Part shown: positions 18,719-26,738 of the stretch, in pieces
How the letters are laid out: each line of letters opens with the position of its first letter
Position numbering within the stretch: position 1 is the first letter of the stretch
From: Methylobacterium sp. R2-1
GTDB taxonomy: Bacteria > Pseudomonadota > Alphaproteobacteria > Rhizobiales > Beijerinckiaceae
Assembly: GCF_014191355.1 (NCBI RefSeq)
Contig: NZ_JACHWM010000012.1
Location: 62,001 to 126,000 of the forward strand
DNA length: 64,000 nt
Reading direction: 5' to 3'
Translations under genes and position numbers: made by a program
Notes under the pieces: generated by a model
What the model was told of the DNA's origin: nothing
Database searches by the model: none
Seen by the model: the letters and a program-made list of their open reading frames with translations, nothing else

Positions 18719-19638
18719 TCGAATCGCTCGCCCTCCTGCGCCCGCTCTGGTTTCTGGCGCTGCCCGTGGTGGCCCTGCTCGCGCTCCGCGCGGCGTGGCG
18801 CTCAGCGCCGCTCGGCGACTGGGGCAAGGCGGTCGATCCTCACCTGATGGCGCTCTTCGCCCACCGCGGCGCCGTGCTCGGCGGGCGGCGGCAGGCCAAT
18901 CTCGCCGCTGCGCTCACCGCAGGCATCCTGGCGTTGGCGCTCACGGGGCCGGCGGTGGAGCGCCCGGAGGCCGCGACCTTCCGCAACCTCGACGCCACGG
19001 TGATCGTGCTCGACCTCTCCCGCTCGGTCACCGAGGGCGGCCGCTTCAAGGAGGCGCGGCAGGCCGCGCAATCCGTGGCGGAGGCCGCGGGCACCCGCTC
19101 GCTGGCGCTGATCGTGTTTGCCGGCGACGCCTATACCGCCCTCTCACCGACCAACGACCGCGAGACCCTTGCCACCACCCTGTTCGCGCTCGACGCCGAC
19201 ACCGTGCCCGACCGCGGCAGCCACCCGGAGCGCGGATTGGCGCTGGCTCGCCGGACGCTCGCCGAGGCCAACGTCGTCGCCGCCGACGTGGTGCTGATCT
19301 CGGACGGCGACGGCCTCGGACAGGCTGCCGAGCGCGAGGCCGCCGCGATCCGGGACAAGGGCTGGCAGCTCCACGCCCTGTTCGTGCCGGCCGCCAAGAC
19401 GCTGCCGGCCGGGGCACCGCGGCCCGACCGGATCGCCCTCGACCGGCTCGCGACGGCGGGCGGCGGTCGGGCTGCCGACATCGGCAGCCCCCAGGCGGTG
19501 CTCGACCGCGTCGGCGCCTCGACCGCCCAGCACCTCGCGGCTGGCGGCTATGGCGTGCTCGCCTTCGCCGATCTCGGCCGCTGGCTGCTGCTGCTGGCGC
19601 TGGTGCCCGCCCTCCTCCTGTTCCGACGGAGCGCGTGA
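18715..19638 (+). CDS. batB: BatB-type VWA membrane protein
   Basis: Second VWA protein of the operon, 307 residues. N-terminal hydrophobic segments (about 8-26 and 61-79) and a C-terminal one (about 282-302) flank the VWA domain, which has an intact MIDAS, VLDLSRSV (D100, S102, S104), and VLISDGDG later. The ATG overlaps the batA stop (ATGA) and its own stop overlaps the next ATG by one base, so all three are coupled. Confidence 0.86.
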   Translation: MIESLALLRPLWFLALPVVALLALRAAWRSAPLGDWGKAVDPHLMALFAHRGAVLGGRRQANLAAALTAGILALALTGPAVERPEAATFRNLDATVIVLDLSRSVTEGGRFKEARQAAQSVAEAAGTRSLALIVFAGDAYTALSPTNDRETLATTLFALDADTVPDRGSHPERGLALARRTLAEANVVAADVVLISDGDGLGQAAEREAAAIRDKGWQLHALFVPAAKTLPAGAPRPDRIALDRLATAGGGRAADIGSPQAVLDRVGASTAQHLAAGGYGVLAFADLGRWLLLLALVPALLLFRRSA

Positions 19639-20588
19639 TGCTGGCGCCCACCCCTCCCCGCCTCGTCAACCGAGCGCCCCCCCAGGGGGTGCCGCTGCGC
19701 CGGGCTCTGCCCATCGCCTTCCCGCGTAACTGGCGGCGGCTCGCGCGCATCGCCGGCCTCGCGCTCGCGGGAATCGGTATCCTCGGCCTGCTCCTCGTGT
19801 CGGAACCGCGCACGACGCTGGGCCGCTTCCTGATGGCGGTCAGGCTCCCCGGTGCGGCTCTTCAGGTGTTCGATGTGCCCGCATGGCGCGCCGCTGCCCT
19901 CTACGAGGCCGGACGTTACGACGACGCCATCCCGCTATTCCGGGCTCAAGGACGGCGCGGCGCCTACAACCTCGGCAACGCGCTCGCCCGCTCCGGCGAC
20001 CTGAAGGGTGCGCTCGACGCCTACGACGAGGCGCTGACCTACAATCCCCGCGACGCCGACGCGCAGGCCAACCGTTCGCTGATCGCGAGGGCGCTGGAGG
20101 AAGAGATCGACCGTGGCAAGGGCGGCGGCATCGCCAACGCCTCGGCCCAGTACGGCGCCCGCTACAACAACACCGCCAACCAGGACCAGAACGACGACAT
20201 CCGCGCCACCTCCAGCGGCGAGGGTCTGGCCGGCAACAAGGAGGCGGGTTCCTCCGCCTCTCTCCCCGGCACCAGCCCAGTGGCACGGCGCGGCAAGGCG
20301 GAGCAGCAGGCGATCGATTCCGGCAAGGGTCAGGCCCGCGGCTCGGCGAGCGACGCGGCCGGCCGCGGGCGCCAGGGCGCCGGCTCGGCCATGGTCGCCG
20401 CCGCCCCGGAGCGCGAGGCGCGACGGGTGACGAAGAGCTTCGAAGCGCACGAGATCCATCCCGACCGGCTCTGGCTGCAGACCCTGCCGGACGAGCCCGG
20501 CCGTTACCTGAAGCTGCGCCTCAAGGCCGAGCAGGCCCGCCGCATCGAGGCCGGCACCGCCATCCCGGGAGGCAGCAACCCGTGGTGA
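19638..20588 (+). CDS. TPR-containing membrane protein of the Bat operon
   Basis: Protein of about 316 residues. A transmembrane segment at about 37-58 (IAGLALAGIGILGLLLV) is followed by a periplasmic domain with TPR-type repeats (YEAGRYDDAIPLFRAQG; YNLGNALARSGDLKGALDAYDEALTYNPRDADAQAN), then a long polar, Gly/Ala/Ser-rich linker. This matches BatC-like TPR subunits, though BatB and BatC are fused in some species. The C-terminal HPDRLWLQTLPDEPGRYLKLR resembles the end of BatB-TPR fusions. It overlaps batD by four bases (GTGA). Confidence 0.8.
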   Translation: MLAPTPPRLVNRAPPQGVPLRRALPIAFPRNWRRLARIAGLALAGIGILGLLLVSEPRTTLGRFLMAVRLPGAALQVFDVPAWRAAALYEAGRYDDAIPLFRAQGRRGAYNLGNALARSGDLKGALDAYDEALTYNPRDADAQANRSLIARALEEEIDRGKGGGIANASAQYGARYNNTANQDQNDDIRATSSGEGLAGNKEAGSSASLPGTSPVARRGKAEQQAIDSGKGQARGSASDAAGRGRQGAGSAMVAAAPEREARRVTKSFEAHEIHPDRLWLQTLPDEPGRYLKLRLKAEQARRIEAGTAIPGGSNPW

Positions 20589-21919
20589 TCCACTTCGACG
20601 TTCTCCGGCCCGACGCGAAAACCCTTCCCCTCTCCCGCAGAACGGGGAGGGGAGCCTTGGCGGCCTTCCTCCTCATCCTGCTTGCCCTCGTCTCACCCGC
20701 CCGCGCCATCGAGCCCGGCGACCTGACCCTGACGGTGACGCCCGATCTCGCAGGCGGCGCGCAGCCCTATGCCCGCGAGATGGTGCTGCTGCGCCTGCGC
20801 GGCGTCTATCGCACGCAGATCCTGCTGGAGGAGGTGCGCCAGCCGGCGCTGGTCAACTTCTCCTGGACGCAGCTCGGCCGCGACCATTGGGGCCGAACGC
20901 GCCTGCCCGACGGGCAGATGGCGCTCGAATTCGAGCGCACCATCGCGGTCTTCCCGCAGCATACGGGGACCTTCACCATCGATCCGTTCATCCACCGCCT
21001 CACCATCAACGACAACGGTGAGCGCAAGCAGATCGATGTCCGCTCGGAGCCCGTTCCCTTCCCCGTGGCAGCCTGGACGGGGGCGAGCGGCGGCCCCGAT
21101 ACGGCTGAACCGTGGTGGTTGCCGGCGCGGGATGTGTCGATCGCCGATTCCTGGGATCCCGACCCGGAGACGCTGAACAAGGGCGACACCGCACGCCGGA
21201 TCGTCACCCTGGAGGCGCAGGGCATGCTCGCCGAGGGTCTGCCGCCGCGCCCGGTCATGCGCACCCGCGGCATCATCACCTTCGCCGGCCCGGTGAAGCG
21301 CGAGACCATCATCACGCCCTCCGGTCCGGTGGCGCGGGCGACCTACCAGTGGGACATCAAGAAGGGCGTGTCCGAGGTGATCCCGCTCGACGCGATCAAG
21401 ATCCCCTGGTTCGACACGCTCACGCGCACCCTGCGCGAGGCCGAGATCCCCGCCCGCCAGATCGGCGGCGGCCTCGCCGACCGGGAGGAGGATCTCAAGG
21501 CCGCCGCCCCTGCCTCTTGGCCCGCCCTCGCCGCTGCGGCGCTCGCCGCCTTCGGTCTCGGGCTCGCTCTGATCGGCTTCCGCACCGGCCCCGCACGCCT
21601 GCGCCTCGACCGGGGACAGGCCCGAGCCCTGCGCCTGGCCGCGGCCGCGGGCGACGCGGCGGCTGTCCGGGCGACGCTCGGCCGCGCCGCGCAGGCGCAG
21701 CCGGATCTCGCCGCGCTCTGGAAAGGAGAGCCGGATCTGGCGCGAGACTTCGCCGCCCTCGATCGACAGGTGTTCGGCCAAGCGTCGGTGGGCGAGAGCC
21801 CGGTCGATCTTCCCGACCTCGTCCGGCGGCTCGCGCGACCCCGGCGACCCGGCCCGTCCGCGGTGCTGGCGCCCGAACCCCGCCTCGCGCCCCTCGACGG
21901 CCCGGTCGCGCAAGCGTGA
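20585..21919 (+). CDS. batD: BatD-like membrane protein with repeat-derived signal peptide N-region
   Basis: Protein of about 444 residues with an N-terminal signal sequence ending near ARA (residues about 28-44 hydrophobic), an extracytoplasmic beta-rich region and one transmembrane helix at about 309-330. It corresponds to the oxygen-tolerance BatD subunit. GTG at 20585 lies in a GTGA overlap. The DNA encoding the charged N-region (residues about 15-23) is a CCCCTCTCCCG/CGGGGAGGGG hairpin of the dispersed repeat family, so the present start of this protein seems to have been built from a repeat. Confidence 0.78.
   Translation: MIHFDVLRPDAKTLPLSRRTGRGALAAFLLILLALVSPARAIEPGDLTLTVTPDLAGGAQPYAREMVLLRLRGVYRTQILLEEVRQPALVNFSWTQLGRDHWGRTRLPDGQMALEFERTIAVFPQHTGTFTIDPFIHRLTINDNGERKQIDVRSEPVPFPVAAWTGASGGPDTAEPWWLPARDVSIADSWDPDPETLNKGDTARRIVTLEAQGMLAEGLPPRPVMRTRGIITFAGPVKRETIITPSGPVARATYQWDIKKGVSEVIPLDAIKIPWFDTLTRTLREAEIPARQIGGGLADREEDLKAAAPASWPALAAAALAAFGLGLALIGFRTGPARLRLDRGQARALRLAAAAGDAAAVRATLGRAAQAQPDLAALWKGEPDLARDFAALDRQVFGQASVGESPVDLPDLVRRLARPRRPGPSAVLAPEPRLAPLDGPVAQA
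20627..20652. repeat. hairpin repeat within the batD signal-peptide codons
   Basis: CCCCTCTCCCG (20627-20637) pairs with CGGGGAGGGG (20643-20652) with a one-base bulge and a five-base loop. It has the same stem sequence as the intergenic repeats at 5448-5635 and 8521-8553, but here lies inside a reading frame. Confidence 0.65.
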
Positions 21920-22006
21920 CCGCGCGCCGGTGAACGGCCGCGACCAACCCTGGTTTGGTTCCAGACCGGCCTCTTGAGGGCCGGCGGATCCAATACGAGG
22001 CCGGAC

Positions 22007-23101
22007 GTGAGCGCTGCGAGCCCGATCCCCTATCACCCGTCCGTCGAGCAGCCGCGCACCGACGAGGCCGAACTCCACGCGCAGATGCTCGCGACCTTCG
22101 CGAAGATCCAAGAGACCACGTTCAAGGATTACGGCCGGGCGGTGCGCGGCGTTCACGCCAAGGCGCACGGTCTGCTGGTTGGCCGGCTCGACGTGTTGGA
22201 TAGCCTGCCCCCCGAACTGGCCCAGGGCCTGTTCGAGAAGCCCGGCTCCTACGAGGCCGTGCTGCGTTTCTCCACCAATCCCGGTGACATCCTCGACGAC
22301 AGCGTCTCGACCCCGCGCGGCCTCGCGCTGAAGATCTTCGGCGTCGAGGGCGAGCGCCTCGGCGGTGCGGAGGGCACCACGCAGGATTTCGTGATGGCCA
22401 ACGCACCCGCCTTCACGGCACCGGACGACGCGGCCTTCCTGACGAGCCTGAAACTCCTGGCCGCCACCACCGACACGCCGCAGGTGTTCAAGAAGGCGTT
22501 CTCGGCCATCCTGCGCGGCGTCGAAACGGTGCTCGAAGGTCTCGGCACCAAGAGCCCGACCCTGATCGCGTTGGGAGGCCATCCGGAGACGCACATCCTG
22601 GGCGAGACGTTCTACAGCCAAGTCCCTCTGCGCTGGGGTGCCTACGTCGCCAAGGTCGCGGTTGCCCCGGTCTCTCCTGCCCTGACGGCGCTGACCGGCG
22701 CGAGCCTCAACGTCAACGGGAAACCCAACGGCCTGCGCGAGGCGGTCACCGCCTTCTTCGCCGAGAACGAGGGCATGTGGGAGCTGCGGGCGCAGTTGCG
22801 CACCGACGAGGAGACGATGCCCGTCGAGGACGCCTCGAAGCCCTGGCCGGAGGACCGGAGCCCCTATGTCGCGGTGGCCCGCCTCACCGTGCCGCGTCAG
22901 GAGGCCTGGAGCGAGGAGAAGGTGCGCCGGATCGACGACGGGCTGGCCTTCAATCCCTGGCACGCGCTCGCCGCGCACCGTCCGCTCGGCGCGATCATGC
23001 GGGCCCGCCGGGCCGCCTATCCCGCCTCCGCCAAGTTCCGGGCCGAGCATAACGGCTGCCCGATCCATGAACCGGGTGCTCATTCCGCCGCGGGAGCGTA
23101 A
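22007..23101 (+). CDS. catalase-fold protein lacking the axial tyrosine
   Basis: Protein of 364 residues related to the small catalase-like family (heme-binding, y4iL/SrpA group). GRAVRGVHAKAHG holds the catalytic His region, and LRFSTNPGDILDDSVSTPRGLALKIFGVEGE matches the catalase FST...RGFALKFYT segment. The RxxxY motif that supplies the proximal heme tyrosine in true catalases is not visible; the C-terminal part reads NPWHALAAHRPLGAIMRARRAAYP. It may be a peroxidase-like or inactive relative. GTG at 22007 is chosen for the CGAGG six bases upstream; a TTG at 21974 would add 11 residues. Confidence 0.8.
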   Translation: MSAASPIPYHPSVEQPRTDEAELHAQMLATFAKIQETTFKDYGRAVRGVHAKAHGLLVGRLDVLDSLPPELAQGLFEKPGSYEAVLRFSTNPGDILDDSVSTPRGLALKIFGVEGERLGGAEGTTQDFVMANAPAFTAPDDAAFLTSLKLLAATTDTPQVFKKAFSAILRGVETVLEGLGTKSPTLIALGGHPETHILGETFYSQVPLRWGAYVAKVAVAPVSPALTALTGASLNVNGKPNGLREAVTAFFAENEGMWELRAQLRTDEETMPVEDASKPWPEDRSPYVAVARLTVPRQEAWSEEKVRRIDDGLAFNPWHALAAHRPLGAIMRARRAAYPASAKFRAEHNGCPIHEPGAHSAAGA

Positions 23102-23249
23102 CGGAGCCGGCGAGCCCTACCTCGAAGAGGGTTCAGGAAAGCGGTCTGCACTCTCGCGGGGATGAGACCCGCGTGGGGCCGGGATGCGCCGGCCTCCCGC
23201 TTGCTCTAGGGCCTCGATCCGGACAGGGGCCGGAGACCGGGAGAGAGAC

Positions 23250-24212
23250 GTGTCCGCGAGACAAGCCGGCGAGTCGGGAGGATCGGTCGCCCGCGATCCG
23301 CGGCGCCTCGCCGGGATCGCCCTGATGTGCGTCGCCCCGGTGTTCTTCGCGAGCCTCGACGCGACGGGGAAGGTGCTGGCAGGGTCCGGCGTCGATCCGC
23401 TCTTCACCACCTTCATGCGCTACGCCGTCAACGTCGGACTGGTGATGGCCTTCCTCAATCCGGTGACGCGGCCGGGCGTGGCGCGTTCCCGGCGCCTGCC
23501 GCTGCAGATCCTCCGCTCGCTGCTGCTGTTCGGCTCGACCGCCTGCAACTTCCTGGCGCTGCGTTCGCTCCAGCTCGCCGAGACGATCTCGATCCAGTTC
23601 GCCGCACCGCTCACCGTGGCGCTGCTCGCCGGGCCGCTGCTCGGCGAATGGTCGTCGCGGCTGCGGCTCGCGGCGGTGGCGGCCGGGTTCGTCGGTGTTC
23701 TCGTGATCGTGCGGCCGGAGGCGCTGGTGGCGAAGCCCGCGATCCTGTTCAGCCTCGGTGCGATGCTCTGTTACGCGGTCTACGTGATCGTGACGCGCAA
23801 GCTCGCGGCCTACGACTCGACCGCGACGACGGTGTTCTATACCGGCCTCGGCGGCCTTGCGGTGATGAGCCCGCTCCTGCCCTGGATCTGGACGGCACCG
23901 GCTTCCGGCACGGTCTGGGCTTTGCTGATCGCGGTCGGGCTGTTCGGGACGATCGGGCACTGGCTGCTGGTGCTGGCCCATGCGCGGGCGCCGGCGAGCC
24001 TGCTCGCGCCCTTCATCTACACGCAGATCCTGTGGTCGGTGCTGCTGGGCTACCTGCTGTTCGGCGACGTGCCGAGCCTCTGGACGATGCTCGGCGCCGG
24101 AATCATCGTCGCCTCGGGCCTGGCGCTGCTCGCCGAGGATGCCCTCATGCGCCGGCCTGCGCGGCGGAGCGAACCCGCTTCCCCGCGCAGTGGAGCTCCG
24201 ACTCAGGACTAG
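23250..24212 (+). CDS. EamA/DMT superfamily transporter
   Basis: Inner-membrane protein of about 320 residues with ten predicted transmembrane helices in two EamA repeats. The first repeat includes FFASLDATGKVL and RYAVNVGLVMAF, the second TRKLAAYDSTATTVFYTGLGG and ASLLAPFIYTQILWSVLLGYLLFGD, the usual signature near helix 9. GTG at 23250 is chosen because GGGAGAGAG lies just upstream; the frame is open further. Members export metabolites or amino acids, and the substrate cannot be predicted. It converges on the small secreted protein and shares a CTAG stop with it. Confidence 0.85.
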   Translation: MSARQAGESGGSVARDPRRLAGIALMCVAPVFFASLDATGKVLAGSGVDPLFTTFMRYAVNVGLVMAFLNPVTRPGVARSRRLPLQILRSLLLFGSTACNFLALRSLQLAETISIQFAAPLTVALLAGPLLGEWSSRLRLAAVAAGFVGVLVIVRPEALVAKPAILFSLGAMLCYAVYVIVTRKLAAYDSTATTVFYTGLGGLAVMSPLLPWIWTAPASGTVWALLIAVGLFGTIGHWLLVLAHARAPASLLAPFIYTQILWSVLLGYLLFGDVPSLWTMLGAGIIVASGLALLAEDALMRRPARRSEPASPRSGAPTQD

Positions 24213-24490
24213 CGGTAGCCGCGATGATGGCGGCGGTGGTGGTCATGGCGGTGCGAGCGCATCCGGGTGCGGTAGGCACGCCGGCCAGGATCGATGCCGA
24301 GCGCACCGTTGACGCCGCCCACCGCGCCGCCGACGGCGCCGCCCACGACTCCGCCGATCGGACCGGCGACGCGGTCGCCCTCGGCTGCTCCGCGGCGCAT
24401 GCCGCCGGGAATACCCTGGGCCTGGGCCTCACCGGCGATGGGCAGGAGGCAGAGCATCAAACCTGCGGCGGCAATGGCGAGACGTCTCAT
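24209..24490 (-). CDS. small exported protein with glycine zipper and His-rich tail
   Basis: Predicted exported protein of 93 residues. The signal peptide MRRLAIAAAGLMLCLLPIAGEAQA is followed by a glycine-zipper stretch GPIGGVVGGAVGGAVGGV, which could insert in a membrane, and a tail rich in His and Arg (RSHRHDHHRRHHRGYR) that might bind metal. GAGG lies ahead of the ATG. Its TAG stop is the reverse complement of the stop of the convergent EamA gene, both inside CTAG. Confidence 0.65.
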   Translation of the reverse strand: MRRLAIAAAGLMLCLLPIAGEAQAQGIPGGMRRGAAEGDRVAGPIGGVVGGAVGGAVGGVNGALGIDPGRRAYRTRMRSHRHDHHRRHHRGYR

Positions 24491-24706
24491 GACGGAGATT
24501 CCTCATTTGTAATGAAGACTTAACCAGTGCTCCGCGCAAGCGGACCGCGACCGGATGCCAGCCAACGAAGCGTCGCCCTTTCCGGTTCCGGCGGGCCGGG
24601 GCGTCATCCCCAAGATCTGCCCCCAGGATCTGCCCCAGGATCGACTGCGAAAACCGCAAGCGTCATCCTCGATCCCGAAATCCGGCCTCGTTCAGGGATA
24701 CAACAA

Positions 24707-24737
24707 GAAAGCCGGCTTCCTGGGGAAGCCGGCTTTC
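24707..24737 (-). terminator. intrinsic terminator of the CYTH-like gene
   Basis: GAAAGCCGGCTTCC and GGAAGCCGGCTTTC form a perfect 14-bp stem with a 3-base loop. Read on the minus strand it is followed by TTGTTGT. It lies 35 bases after the stop of the gene at 24772. Confidence 0.8.
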
Positions 24738-24771
24738 TCGATCCTGATTGGTTCTTGGCTATCGCAGCCGG

Positions 24772-25860
24772 TCAGGTCTGCTGCGTGCGCCGGGGCCGGA
24801 CCTGCCAGCGCTCGAACGCCTCGGTCACCTCCTCGTCGCGGCCCGGCTCCTGCGGGTTGCGGATCGCGGCGCCGAGCGCCTTCGAGAGGCTCTCGATCAC
24901 GTCGTCGATGCGCGCATCGGGTGCGAGCCGCTCTCCGGATTCGGCCGCGGGCTTCTGAACCTCGGAAGCCTCGGCCGGAGCCGGGGTCTCATCCGGCTTG
25001 GCGGCTTCGACCGGCTCGGATGGCGCAGGCTCCTCAGCGGACGCCACCGGCTCGGGCGCAGGCTCTTCCGCCCGAGGCTGCTCGGTCGGAGCTTCCTCGG
25101 CTTTGGGCGCCTCAGCGACGGGTTCCGCTGCGGCCGCCGGAAGAGGCTCTTCGGCAGCCTGAGGCTGCTCCTCCGGCTTGGCCTCGGGCGACGTGGCCGG
25201 CTCCGCCACGGCCGCGGCGAGGAGAGCCTCCGGAATCGGAGGATGCCGCGGCGGCTCGGGCGAGCGCGGCGGGACCGAGGTCTCCCGCGGCGGCGCAACC
25301 GGCTTCGACGGGGAGAAGGGCGGACGGTTTGAGCCGAAGCGCGGCTCGATCAGGTCGAGCACCGCATCCAGGGCGGCGTTGCTGAGCGGGATGTCACCTG
25401 GGCTCGGGACGCCGGTCAGCGCGATCGACTGACCGTCATAGGCCTTGTCCGTCGTCACCTCCGTACCGAACCAGACCGGCGGCGTGAAACTCTGGGCCGC
25501 GGCGGCGTCGGAGAAGACGAGGCTGACGATGTCGAGGCCGGACGGACGCACGTAGCGGTCGACCAGTGCCTCGACCGAGCCCCCGAGCGAAACCGCGGTG
25601 CGCTCGTAGACGGCCCGGCCCTGGCACACGTCGAGGAGCGCGTCGCCGTGGGCGCGCGGCACCTCGGTGCGCTCCTCGGACATCGCGCCCTCAGTACCGG
25701 TCATCAGCACGAGGAAGCAGTTGGTGCCCTGCAAGCGCACGAACGAGGTGCGCCCGGCCTGCGGCGCAAAGTAGCCCTCGGTGACGCGGGAGCCGCCCCG
25801 CTCCTTCCGCAGGAGGCGGACCAGAGAGGGCGCCACGAGAAACCGGCGAACGACACTCAT
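24772..25860 (-). CDS. degenerate CYTH-domain protein with a Pro/Ala/Glu-rich region
   Basis: Protein of 362 residues in two parts. Residues 1-170 follow the plan of the CYTH/triphosphatase barrel: VVRRFLVA at the start (where active members have ExExKF), VTEGYFAPQAGRTSFVRLQG, a YERT segment, and FGTEVTTDKAYDGQSIAL, the EVT strand near the end. The two glutamates of ExExK are missing and several tunnel residues are replaced, so it is likely not catalytic. Residues about 175-310 are an acidic, Pro/Ala/Glu-rich disordered stretch, followed by a short helical C-terminus (RIDDVIESLSKALGAAI). Domain call is by motif order only. It has its own terminator. Confidence 0.6.
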   Translation of the reverse strand: MSVVRRFLVAPSLVRLLRKERGGSRVTEGYFAPQAGRTSFVRLQGTNCFLVLMTGTEGAMSEERTEVPRAHGDALLDVCQGRAVYERTAVSLGGSVEALVDRYVRPSGLDIVSLVFSDAAAAQSFTPPVWFGTEVTTDKAYDGQSIALTGVPSPGDIPLSNAALDAVLDLIEPRFGSNRPPFSPSKPVAPPRETSVPPRSPEPPRHPPIPEALLAAAVAEPATSPEAKPEEQPQAAEEPLPAAAAEPVAEAPKAEEAPTEQPRAEEPAPEPVASAEEPAPSEPVEAAKPDETPAPAEASEVQKPAAESGERLAPDARIDDVIESLSKALGAAIRNPQEPGRDEEVTEAFERWQVRPRRTQQT

Positions 25861-26114
25861 TCACTTCCCTCCGCGGGTCGGCATGCACCGGTCCGGGACC
25901 AGCCCGGACACTCGGTCTTCGGGGCGCTGATCCGGAACAGGATCGGCGGCCGCCCACCGTATCGGACACGGGCGGTCCGCGAAGACCGGGGCGTTAACCT
26001 CTTCTTCACACGGACCTTCATGGCGAAGTGTTGGGCCCGAAACAACCACGCGGCAAGCCCGGAGGCGGAAAAGGCGTGGAATTCATGGGGCGAAGCCCAT
26101 GGATGCCTATGAAT

Positions 26115-26531
26115 TCAGCCCTCCGGCTCGAAGCCGAGGGCGACGCCGTTCATGCAGTAGCGCAAGCCCGTCGGAGCCGGCCCGTCCTCGAAGACATGGC
26201 CGAGATGCCCCTTGCAGCGGGCGCAATGCACCTCGGTGCGGGTCATCCAGTGGCTGCGGTCGACCTTTGTTTCCACCGCCCCCTCCATCGGCGCAAAGAA
26301 GCTCGGCCAGCCGCTGCCCGACTCGTACTTGGTACCGCTCTCGAACAGGGGAGCGCCGCATCCCGCGCAGAAGAAGGTGCCGGGGCGCTTCTCGACGTTG
26401 AGGCCGCTCGTTCCGGCGCGCTCGGTGCCGTGCTCGCGCAGCACACGGTACTGCTCCGGCGTCAGCGCGGCGCGCCACTCGTCGTCCGTGCGAAGCCCGG
26501 GATCTGTCCCGATGACATCGGATCCGGCCAT
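26115..26531 (-). CDS. msrB: peptide-methionine (R)-S-oxide reductase
   Basis: Cytoplasmic MsrB of 138 residues, repairing the R epimer of methionine sulfoxide. The zinc-binding CxxC pairs are C55/C58 (FFCAGCGAPLF) and C103/C106 (HCARCKGHLGHVF); the catalytic Cys is C126 in RYCMNGVAL. YESGSGWPSFFAP and HWMTRTEVHC are conserved family segments. ATG at 26531 is chosen as the start of the family N-terminus. No resolving Cys is seen in the usual N-terminal position. It seems to be a single gene. Confidence 0.93.
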   Translation of the reverse strand: MAGSDVIGTDPGLRTDDEWRAALTPEQYRVLREHGTERAGTSGLNVEKRPGTFFCAGCGAPLFESGTKYESGSGWPSFFAPMEGAVETKVDRSHWMTRTEVHCARCKGHLGHVFEDGPAPTGLRYCMNGVALGFEPEG

Positions 26532-26703
26532 AGTCGCGTTCCTCGGTTCGTTTCTCGTTTGGCAAAATAGTGCCGGGCACCGCTTGTCACGAGTGCGACC
26601 CGCGCGCGCAAGAACCGATGATACGATGTTCACGCTGCACTCGACATTCGATCCCTTCGGGATGGCGGATGTCGTCTTCGCTCAAACGCCGCGCGGGCTC
26701 GCC

Positions 26704-26738
26704 GATAGCGACCGGCTTGAACCAAGCCGGTCGCTATC
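26704..26738 (-). terminator. 15-bp perfect hairpin at the end of the YihY gene
   Basis: GATAGCGACCGGCTT and AAGCCGGTCGCTATC form a perfect 15-bp stem around a 5-base loop (GAACC). The stem includes two bases of the stop codon of the minus-strand gene at 26737. No T tract follows on either strand, so it may protect the 3' end or act with Rho. Confidence 0.6.

Noticed and set aside
15241..21919. The MoxR operon considered as the methanol dehydrogenase (mxa) cluster itself.
   Set aside because: No mxaF, mxaI, mxaG or mxaJ lies on either side, and the TPR and BatD genes fit the Bat type better.
20693..23083. An antisense frame of about 800 codons across batD and the catalase-like gene.
   Set aside because: It spans two genes with clear family motifs on the plus strand and has shadow-type composition.
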